Origin: Treponema sp.
GTDB lineage: Bacteria; Spirochaetota; Spirochaetia; Treponematales; Treponemataceae
Direction of reading: 5' to 3'
Assembly (NCBI GenBank): GCA_017453705.1
Contig: JAFTEK010000360.1
Coordinates: 1-10,260, forward strand
DNA length: 10,260 bases
The notes below the pieces were generated by a model. It made no database searches. It saw only the letters and a list, made by a program, of their open reading frames with translations, and had not been told where the DNA came from. Made by a program: the position numbers and the translations under genes. Positions 1 to 4,734 of the stretch are shown piece by piece. The first letter of the stretch is position 1. Every line of letters begins with the position of its first letter.

Positions 1-798
1 CTTACTTCTCCTTCTGTCCAGCTTTTCCACCTGCTCCAAGGTCAGGCCGGTTATCTCGGCGATGTCCCCAAGCGGATAGTTCCTCGCCAGCATCCTCCCG
101 GCGGTCGCAAGCGAGCTCTTCTTCTCGGCATCCGCCTGCAGCTCCAGCTCGTACAGGTACTCCCTCAGCAGCGAGTCGCTCCAGTTCTCCCGTATCTTAT
201 TTATGCTAATCATATCATCTATCCTCCGTGTCAGATCCGACTCGGCCTTGTTCTTCTGCATGTACTTCAGGAACGCCCGAAGGCCTGGGTTCTCCGCCTT
301 CGCATAGGCACGGCAGTTGAAGATGTGGGTCACAGAGCCGTCCTCGACCTCAAGGCCGGGAACCTGCCTGCACATTCTCCGTACAGTATAGCATGGAATC
401 CCCTTTTTGTAAGGGTCAAAGCGGCATAAAAAGATGATTACGCTCCTCTTAAGCTCGGTGTACGGCTTCCCCCGCATCAGGCAGTCCATGTCAAGCAGCC
501 CCTGGTAATACCGTGTGCGCTTGCCAAGATCCTCCTTGTTCCGGTTCTGAATCTCAACGTCATAGACGGTCTTGTCATCCTCCGCGTAGACATCCAGCCT
601 GATGCCGTGCGTCCCGTACAGCGGGGCAATGACCTTCTGCGGCTCAGTATACTGCACCCTGGCTATTTTCTCGCCCAGAAGACATTCCAGTGCCTCCCGG
701 CAGATTTCCTCATCCCGCATGACGGCTCCGAACATGAAGTCGTCATGGAAGGTGAGTTTCTCCACAGGCTTTGCCTGCCTTTTTCTCGTGTCGCTCAT
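1..798 (-). CDS. Rpn family recombination-promoting nuclease / PD-(D/E)XK 'transposase' (3' end cut by window)
   Basis: The open frame of 266 codons starts at the ATG at 798-796 and runs without a stop off the left edge, so the C-terminus is missing. The N-terminus (KLTFHDDFMFGAVM, residues 14-27) is typical of the Rpn/PD-(D/E)XK nuclease transposase family. The nuclease core is visible as D69 in IRLDVY and E82-x-Q84 in YDVEIQ, the family's variant of the (D/E)xK motif. Residues 245-260 (DIAEITGLTLEQVEKL) form the helix-turn-helix-like tail common in these proteins. By family knowledge these are Mg2+-dependent DNA endonucleases linked to RecA-independent recombination, usually present in many copies per genome. 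No Shine-Dalgarno is seen before the ATG; an AT-rich TATATATAA stretch lies only a few bases upstream. The catalytic residues look intact, so the gene is probably functional if its end is intact. Confidence 0.88.
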   Translation of the reverse strand, partial: MSDTRKRQAKPVEKLTFHDDFMFGAVMRDEEICREALECLLGEKIARVQYTEPQKVIAPLYGTHGIRLDVYAEDDKTVYDVEIQNRNKEDLGKRTRYYQGLLDMDCLMRGKPYTELKRSVIIFLCRFDPYKKGIPCYTVRRMCRQVPGLEVEDGSVTHIFNCRAYAKAENPGLRAFLKYMQKNKAESDLTRRIDDMISINKIRENWSDSLLREYLYELELQADAEKKSSLATAGRMLARNYPLGDIAEITGLTLEQVEKLDRRRSK

Positions 799-875
799 GC
801 TTATATATATGGTGTCGCACAAGCCCTTTCTGCAACTTTACCGCTGTTTTTGCCGCCCGCACACAGGGCAAATCC

Positions 876-1005
876 GCCCGCCGTCTTTTAGTCGCCGCCC
901 GCTGTTTTTGCCAATGCCACAATCTGGCGAGGGGGCGTTTTCACAGCCCGCCGTCTTTTAGTCGCCGCCCGCTGTTTTAGCCAATGCCGAGTCTGGCGAG
1001 AGGGG
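876..1005. repeat. 70-bp tandem direct repeat, two copies
   Basis: About 60 bp starting gcccgccgtcttttag at 876 recur at 946, an exact 70-bp period with few differences. The sub-motif ccgctgttttNgcc also occurs a third time at 841-854. The repeats lie just upstream of the Rpn gene start. No coding or hairpin role is evident. Confidence 0.9.
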
Positions 1006-1034
1006 CGGCAGAGTCACGGAAATCATTCCGCTGT

Positions 1035-1245
1035 ACAACTACAAAATGTTCCAATGTAACGCAGTTGTTTTGCTCCACAATAAACAACTACAAAATGTTC
1101 TAATATACAACAACAAAACGTTCTAATGTACGACTACAAAACGTTCTAATATACAACAACAAAATGTTCTAATGTACAACTACAAAATGTTCTAATGTAA
1201 CGCACTTGTTTTGCTCCACAATAAACAACTACAAAATGTTCTAAT
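1035..1245. repeat. Composite array of seven 21-23 bp repeats
   Basis: Units beginning acaactacaaaatgtt (variants acaacaac, cgactac, aacg) start at 1035, 1084, 1107, 1130, 1153, 1176 and 1225. The middle five have a strict 23-bp period. The outer two are each separated from the block by a near-identical 28-bp insert (1056-1083 and 1197-1224) containing ttgttttgctccacaataa. The segment 1035-1104 is therefore repeated at 1176-1245 (period 141). No open frame follows the repeat, since 23 bp rotates the frame and stop codons are frequent. It could be a minisatellite or a protein-binding array; the function is unknown. Confidence 0.93.
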
Positions 1246-1268
1246 CTTTTGCGTTGAAATATTGGGGA

Positions 1269-1282
1269 GGCAGTTTCAAAAG
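1269..1282 (+). repeat. 14-bp motif found inverted at 9351-9364
   Basis: ggcagtttcaaaag at 1269-1282 is the exact reverse complement of 9351-9364. Both copies lie in intergenic DNA that also carries a copy of the 50-bp dispersed repeat (1465-1514 and 9251-9300), which suggests that both belong to one family of intergenic elements. Confidence 0.7.
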
Positions 1283-1303
1283 TTCCTGGCAATTGGGCTG
1301 CTT

Positions 1304-1335
1304 GCAGCACGGTGTTACAAGCAACACAATGCTGC
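1304..1335. other. Small two-part hairpin
   Basis: GCAGCA (1304-1309) pairs with TGCTGC (1330-1335), and inside it GTGTT (1312-1316) pairs with AACAC (1323-1327) around a 6-nt loop. There is no T-tract on either side, so it is not a standard terminator. Its role is unknown. Confidence 0.5.
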
Positions 1336-1340
1336 GGACC

Positions 1341-1358
1341 GTCCAGCTTTTCCACCTG
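1341..1358. repeat. 18-bp copy of Rpn gene 3' segment
   Basis: gtccagcttttccacctg at 1341-1358 is identical to 16-33, inside the 3' part of the Rpn nuclease gene, where the minus strand encodes QVEKLD. Chance identity of this length within 10 kb is unlikely. It is probably a relic of a related nuclease gene or a shared repeat end. Confidence 0.6.
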
Positions 1359-1367
1359 AAAGTGCCA

Positions 1368-1389
1368 TTTGTAGACAAAATTCTACAAA
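1368..1389. other. Perfect 8-bp inverted repeat
   Basis: TTTGTAGA (1368-1375) and TCTACAAA (1382-1389) flank a 6-nt spacer. The arms resemble the ctacaaaat core of the 1035-1245 repeat array. It lies about 150 bp upstream of the LuxR-type gene and could be an operator, but nothing directly shows this. Confidence 0.45.
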
Positions 1390-1464
1390 CAGGGCGAATC
1401 CGCCTGCTATAGGATATGGGCATACCGCCCGATTATAAGAGATTGAACCTGTTCAGAAAACCGG

Positions 1465-1514
1465 ACTGCCAGCAAAGCTACCGGCGTTGCCCAAGCCAGT
1501 TTCCGAACAGCTCT
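1465..1514 (+). repeat. Dispersed intergenic repeat, copy A
   Basis: This segment matches 9251-9300 at 41 of 50 positions, with an invariant core gttgcccaagccagtttcc (1486-1504). Most differences are transitions. Copy A ends about 15 bp before the ribosome-binding site of the LuxR-type gene, so that gene's promoter may lie inside or upstream of the repeat. Confidence 0.85.
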
Positions 1515-1540
1515 ACTGAGGGCGGGCTGGAGGCCTATTT

Positions 1541-2359
1541 ATGGAATGTAAAAATGTCGGGCGGGCTGTCGCGTTCGGTTTTAGCGCACACAACCTTGTG
1601 CTGATGGGTCACGAGCTGTCACTCTTGTGGCCGGATAAAAGTTTTTTGCCCTGTTTGAACACCGCAAGTCTTTCCCAGATTTTCAATGAACAGCCGCATG
1701 AGCCTGAGTGTTCTATCCTAGTCAACCTGAGCCGTGAGTTTCACGAGCTGGACTGCGCCCTGCACATGGCGGCAGAACGCTCTTTCCCGGTAATCGGGGC
1801 CATTGCCCTGGACTTTGTGAACGCATACGGGCTCAAGCTGTGCATGGACAGGGAAATTCCCATCATCATCGGTGAGCTGAAAGGGCTTGAGGAACTGGGC
1901 GAGGCGCGTGAGGCCATAAGACACGGAAAGAGGTTTGTCTCCCGCTCCATCTTAAAGGAAGAGGACTTCCGCTTTGTGGACTATCCAATGGGCTTTTCCC
2001 TGCTGAGCGAGCGTGAGGCCTTGTGCCTGGATGCCAGGCTGGGCGGGCTGTCCAGCAAGGAGACATCCACCGTGCTGGGGCTGGATCCTTCCACGGTGTC
2101 CACTTACATCTCACGTGCCTACGGCAAGTTCGGGGTCGGTTCCGGCGAAGAGCTGGCATGGCTTTTTGCGGGAAGGCCGATGGGCTGCTACCGCAGGAAA
2201 GGCGGCCAGTCATCAGGGGAAACCGCCCGGACAGGCCAGGCCAGGCGGCTGTTCCCCGGTCGCGGGGGTACCAAGCAGTCCAGGGGCACAATGCCGCAGG
2301 CTTGTTCCCCAGAGCATCAGGGGGAAGGACAAAAAAAACCGGAACAAGCTGATGCCTGA
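1541..2359 (+). CDS. LuxR/NarL-type transcriptional regulator with degenerate receiver-like N-terminus
   Basis: This is a 272-aa protein. The ATG at 1541 is chosen because GGAGG (1529-1533) lies 7 nt upstream. Residues about 152-210 form a LuxR-type helix-turn-helix: LSEREALCLDARLGGLSSKE, then a recognition-helix region (182-199) with STVSTYISRAYGKFGV. Residues about 12-135 are laid out like a NarL receiver (SAHNLVL at the start, EAREAIRHGKRFVS at the end). However, the acidic pocket is absent and the position expected for the phospho-accepting Asp appears to be Asn62 (SILVNLS), so phosphorylation is unlikely. Residues 216-272 are a basic, Gly/Gln-rich, probably disordered tail encoded partly by an A8 run (2331-2338). 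Targets are unknown; it stands alone between two repeat-rich gene-free stretches. Its role as a DNA-binding regulator is well supported; the receiver relationship is inference. Confidence 0.85.
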   Translation: MECKNVGRAVAFGFSAHNLVLMGHELSLLWPDKSFLPCLNTASLSQIFNEQPHEPECSILVNLSREFHELDCALHMAAERSFPVIGAIALDFVNAYGLKLCMDREIPIIIGELKGLEELGEAREAIRHGKRFVSRSILKEEDFRFVDYPMGFSLLSEREALCLDARLGGLSSKETSTVLGLDPSTVSTYISRAYGKFGVGSGEELAWLFAGRPMGCYRRKGGQSSGETARTGQARRLFPGRGGTKQSRGTMPQACSPEHQGEGQKKPEQADA

Positions 2360-2490
2360 TCCGGTGCCCGATGGGTAAGATTGTGTTTGCGGTTGCGATC
2401 CAAACTGAGGATTGCACCCCCTCGATATGATCGATTATATAGTCAGAATATGCCTTTGTCTAGGGAAAAGCCGATATTTCGACAAATTTT
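2360..2490. other. Intergenic stretch without a gene
   Basis: This is the first part of the 321-bp gap between two genes that converge here. Weak pairings occur at 2339-2364 (ACCGGA/TCCGGT, overlapping the stop codon) and around 2391-2417. None is followed by a T-tract, so no convincing intrinsic terminator can be named. The tract 2421-2440 is AT-rich with a short TCGAT/ATCGA palindrome. Confidence 0.5.
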
Positions 2491-2523
2491 TTGCCCAACG
2501 TTCGTTAGTGGAACGCTGGGCAA
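2491..2523. other. Strong 13-bp hairpin
   Basis: TTGCCCAACGTTC (2491-2503) pairs with GAACGCTGGGCAA (2511-2523), with one mismatch and a 7-nt loop. On the + strand the T-run precedes the hairpin, and on the - strand an A-run follows it, so neither direction gives a standard intrinsic terminator. It could still terminate or protect the leftward response-regulator mRNA, or be one end of a small mobile repeat. Confidence 0.7.
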
Positions 2524-2596
2524 TGACACCTACTTCTGGGCAATGACACTTATTCAATGACACTTATTCAATGACACTTATTCAATGACACTTATT
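2521..2596. repeat. 14-bp tandem repeat (caatgacacttatt) x4 plus degenerate copy
   Basis: Four exact head-to-tail copies start at 2541, 2555, 2569 and 2583. A variant copy at 2521 begins inside the right arm of the 2491-2523 hairpin. The phrase tgggcaatgacac occurs at 2517 and again at 2537, so the array seems to have grown from the hairpin edge. Copy-number variation by slippage is expected. Confidence 0.95.
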
Positions 2597-2639
2597 ATAG
2601 AAGAGATTTTTCAGTGTTCCTTTTCCGCCCCTTTTTTAT

Positions 2640-2701
2640 CTTTATCCCGCCAAATACTGGCTCGCAAGAATCGTTTACCTTTATCCCGCCAAATACTGGC
2701 T
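2640..2701. repeat. 39-bp-period duplication of a gene's 3' end
   Basis: The 23 bases at 2640-2662 recur exactly at 2679-2701. The right copy contains the stop codon and last codons of the minus-strand REC-Hpt gene; the left copy lies just downstream of that gene. It is a local tandem duplication of the gene terminus and does not affect the reading frame. Confidence 0.92.
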
Positions 2702-3646
2702 TGCGGCTTCCACCGCCTTGCCGTACTCTTCCAGCAGGGCGGATACATTGGCCTGGATATACTCCAAATCTCCGTCACGGGCCGCATGCTCCGCTTTTTC
2801 GGCCAAATCCCCAAGCCTGACAGCCCCCACCATGCGTGAACTGGACTTGAGCGAGTGGGTGGCTATGCGGTGGGCATTCAAGTCACCGTCCTTCGCGCTT
2901 TTCTGGATTGTATAGCCGTTTTCCATGTAGGCATCCGACCAGTTCTTGAGCAGAGGCCGGTACATTTCTTCGTCACCGCCGGAAAAGGTAAGTCCCCTAG
3001 CGATGTCCAGGGGGCCTGACGGCGCGCTGTCACCGGGAGCAGAAGCAGCGTAAGAAGAACCGGCAGAAGAGCCGCCCCCGGCTGCCGCAGAGTTTTGCCC
3101 TGCCTGGGAGCCTTGACCCGCCGCAGGGTCTTCCCCCGCAAGCCCCATCTGCTGTATGCGGGCAAAAAGCCCGGTCTTGCGGCTGCCGCTGTCCGCAGGA
3201 GCTTCCTGGCAGATTATCTTTTCGGGAGGGAGCAGGACTTGCAAAAGCTTTTCCGCGTCCTCCGGCAGGATGGGCTTGGGAAGGTAGTCAGCAAAACCTT
3301 CCCCCTTGTAGAAGGCACGGGTCGCCTCACGTGGGGAAAGCGAAGGGTCACAGCCTTCCGCCCGGATGTCGTTGCCGGTGAGCGCAACAAATGGAATGTC
3401 AGGATTAAGGTTGCCTTGCAGGTTCTTGGAAAGATGGAATGCCTCCAGTCCGTCCGGCGGGGGCATAACATGATCCAGGAGCACAAGGTCAAATTTCTCT
3501 TTGCAAAGGAGGTCGAGCATCTCCTGCCCGCCTGTGGCCGTGGTCAGAGTGACTTGGCTGGGGGCCAGGAGCCGCTCCAGCACCATGAGGTTTATCTCCT
3601 GATCGTCCACTGCCAGAATATGGGCTTGGGGCGCGGTGAATTTCAT
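2681..3646 (-). CDS. Response regulator with C-terminal Hpt phosphotransfer domain (REC-linker-Hpt)
   Basis: This is a 321-aa cytoplasmic signalling protein. Residues 8-138 form a receiver domain with acidic pair D14-D15, phospho-acceptor D58 (LVLLDHVMP), T90 (ALTGND) and K124 (YLPKP). The T-to-K spacing is about 12 residues longer than in CheY because of an inserted loop around residues 97-110. Residues about 171-211 are a Gly/Ala/Ser-rich flexible linker. Residues about 212-320 form an Hpt domain with phospho-accepting H264 in ATHSLKSSS. The family role is passing phosphate between Asp and His in a phosphorelay. The gene starts 20 bp after the stop of the upstream response-regulator gene, so the two are probably cotranscribed. 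No Shine-Dalgarno is visible before the ATG at 3646, so coupling to the upstream gene is likely. No histidine kinase is encoded in the window. Confidence 0.92.
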   Translation of the reverse strand: MKFTAPQAHILAVDDQEINLMVLERLLAPSQVTLTTATGGQEMLDLLCKEKFDLVLLDHVMPPPDGLEAFHLSKNLQGNLNPDIPFVALTGNDIRAEGCDPSLSPREATRAFYKGEGFADYLPKPILPEDAEKLLQVLLPPEKIICQEAPADSGSRKTGLFARIQQMGLAGEDPAAGQGSQAGQNSAAAGGGSSAGSSYAASAPGDSAPSGPLDIARGLTFSGGDEEMYRPLLKNWSDAYMENGYTIQKSAKDGDLNAHRIATHSLKSSSRMVGAVRLGDLAEKAEHAARDGDLEYIQANVSALLEEYGKAVEAASQYLAG

Positions 3647-3666
3647 TGGCTAGGCTGGGGCGGGGG

Positions 3667-4485
3667 CTACTTCTTTACGAAGGTCTCTTTGGGCGGGTTC
3701 AAGTAGTTCATCACCTTCTGGATGATTACCATCGGCGGGGTCGTCTTGAGCACGTAGCCGACCGGCTTTTCTATGAGAATCTGCTTAACCACGTCCTTGC
3801 TGTCGTTTCCCGTCAGGAATATAACCGGAATGTTGGCTGTCTTTGGCTCCATCTTGAGAGACCTGTAGACTTCCAGCCCTGACATGAGCGGCATCTCGTA
3901 GTCCAGCAGCATCAAGTCTATGTGGTTCTGCTTGGCCGCGCTTATTGCGTCCGTGCCGATTCCTTCCGCGATTACGTTGTAGAACTTAACGAACCAAGAC
4001 TTGAGGGCACCCAGGTAAACCGGGTCGTCATCCACGATGAGCAGGGTCTTCTTCTTGGGGTCAACGGCATAGGCCTTTTCATTGGGGGAGATGACGTAAT
4101 TAAGGCTGTTTGTCCGGATCATGCCTATGACCTTCTCACTGGTGACAGGCCTCTCCACCACGCCGGTAATCAAGGCTTCCTCTATGTACTCCTTGGCATG
4201 TGAAATCTCCGAAGGCTGCCCGATGAGATAGAACTTCTTGCGCTCATCTCCCATAAGCTTCTTGAGGGCGGGGAATATGTCACCGAAGGTGTTCTCTATG
4301 TCTTCGAGGAAAACCAATATCATATCTGGGGAGACATAATCATCATGGGATTGCATGTCCCTTATGATGCCGCCGCTGGCAGCACAGAAGTTGACATTAA
4401 AGCTCTCTTTCTTGAGGGCCTGTATCAGCGTTTGAACAAGGAAGTTTGCGGAGTCTCCTGCAACAAACAGTATATTTTCATCCAT
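3667..4485 (-). CDS. Tandem-receiver response regulator (degenerate REC + REC)
   Basis: This is a 272-aa protein starting MDENILFVAG at the ATG at 4485-4483. A longer frame opens at 4590, but its extra 35 residues would cover the promoter and are not receiver-like. Residues about 3-130 resemble a receiver fold but lack the acidic pair and a clear phospho-Asp. Residues 146-264 form a canonical receiver: acidic D152-D154, phospho-acceptor D195 (LMLLDYEMP), T225 (FLTGND) and K247 (YVLKTTPP), with CheY-like spacing. There is no DNA-binding or enzymatic output domain, so it probably acts by protein contacts or as a phosphate sink or relay, perhaps with the REC-Hpt protein encoded 20 bp downstream. 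A TATAAT -10 box ends 7 nt before the ATG and no Shine-Dalgarno is present, which suggests a leaderless mRNA. Confidence 0.9.
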   Translation of the reverse strand: MDENILFVAGDSANFLVQTLIQALKKESFNVNFCAASGGIIRDMQSHDDYVSPDMILVFLEDIENTFGDIFPALKKLMGDERKKFYLIGQPSEISHAKEYIEEALITGVVERPVTSEKVIGMIRTNSLNYVISPNEKAYAVDPKKKTLLIVDDDPVYLGALKSWFVKFYNVIAEGIGTDAISAAKQNHIDLMLLDYEMPLMSGLEVYRSLKMEPKTANIPVIFLTGNDSKDVVKQILIEKPVGYVLKTTPPMVIIQKVMNYLNPPKETFVKK

Positions 4486-4492
4486 AGCAATA

Positions 4493-4521
4493 ATTATACA
4501 AGAGAGCAAATGATAATGCAA
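4493..4521 (-). promoter_or_regulatory. Sigma70-like promoter for a leaderless response-regulator mRNA
   Basis: Read on the minus strand, TTGCAT (4521-4516) is followed by 17 bp and then a perfect TATAAT (4498-4493). Seven bases (tattgct) separate TATAAT from the ATG at 4485. The expected transcription start therefore falls on or next to the A of the start codon, leaving no 5' leader, which fits the absence of a Shine-Dalgarno. Confidence 0.65.
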
Positions 4522-4532
4522 GCCAAAAGCGG

Positions 4533-4561
4533 AAAAAAAAAGAACATAGTTAGGGGGGGGG
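4533..4561. repeat. Homopolymer tracts A9 and G9 in divergent promoter region
   Basis: Nine A (4533-4541) and nine G (4553-4561) lie between the divergent response-regulator operon and dnaN. The G9 tract is about 32 bp upstream of the -35 box of the response-regulator promoter and about 100 bp upstream of the dnaN -10. Poly-G tracts near tpr promoters of Treponema pallidum are known to vary in length and change transcription; a similar role here is inference. Confidence 0.8.
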
Positions 4562-4660
4562 TAACTCACCGGATGTCCTGGGGAACCCACAAGCCCCCCA
4601 AGGCAGGGGCGGGGGCTGGCCCAAAAACCACGCTGCTTACTAGCATTTCACATCTCTTTG

Positions 4661-4669
4661 TGATATAAT
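4661..4669 (+). promoter_or_regulatory. Extended -10 promoter of dnaN
   Basis: TGATATAAT is an exact match to the extended -10 form TGnTATAAT. The hexamer at the -35 position (4641-4646, TAGCAT) is weak, as is usual for extended -10 promoters. The start of transcription is expected near 4676-4677, at the base of the leader hairpin. Confidence 0.75.
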
Positions 4670-4673
4670 GTGC

Positions 4674-4726
4674 CCTAGGGAAACGTTGATTAATATAGGA
4701 GACATTAATCGGTGTTTCCCTAGGAG
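4674..4726 (+). promoter_or_regulatory. dnaN leader hairpin sequestering the ribosome-binding site
   Basis: Positions 4674-4694 and 4704-4724 are complementary over 21 consecutive positions if three G-U pairs (4685-4687 with 4711-4713) are allowed. The 9-nt loop (4695-4703) reads ATAGGAGAC. The real Shine-Dalgarno TAGGAG (4721-4726), 8 nt before the ATG at 4735, is mostly inside the right arm, while a second AGGAG sits open in the loop. Because transcription should begin at the base of the stem, the mRNA would start with this structure. It is a candidate translational control element; alternatively the palindrome is a protein-binding site in DNA or a 5' stabilising cap. Confidence 0.8.
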
Positions 4727-4734
4727 TTTTGACG

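Noticed and set aside
602..980. Plus-strand open frames opposite the Rpn gene
   Set aside because: They overlap the well-supported minus-strand nuclease gene or the 70-bp repeats and have no recognisable protein features.
1035..1245. CRISPR-like array
   Set aside because: Units are head-to-tail with only 2 bp between them, there are no unique spacers of constant length, and no cas gene is present.
1146..1438. Short open frames on both strands through the repeats
   Set aside because: They consist of translated repeat units and show no ribosome site or family resemblance.
1866..2417. Long minus-strand open frame opposite the LuxR-type gene
   Set aside because: It is a GC-driven antisense frame rich in Arg/Pro/Ser with no family resemblance, while the plus-strand frame has a clear HTH and ribosome site.
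2491..2523. Intrinsic terminator for the LuxR-type gene or the response-regulator operon
   Set aside because: The stem is good, but the T-run is on the wrong side for the + strand, and the - strand reads A after the stem.
4486..4590. 35-residue N-terminal extension of the tandem-receiver gene
   Set aside because: It spans the -10/-35 boxes and homopolymers, has no receiver-like sequence, and the ATG at 4485 starts exactly where the receiver fold begins.
4592..4617. Terminator-like hairpin AGCCCCC/GGGGGCT
   Set aside because: It has a 7-bp stem, a 12-nt loop and no T-tract, and is explained by G/C-rich composition; the phrase ggggcgggggct also occurs at 3657-3668.
4729..4734. TTG start for dnaN
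   Set aside because: It is only 2 nt from the Shine-Dalgarno and adds two residues before the conserved MKF start.
4486..4734. Replication origin next to dnaN
   Set aside because: I see no cluster of DnaA boxes (TTATCCACA-like) and no dnaA gene; AT-richness is limited to the promoters.
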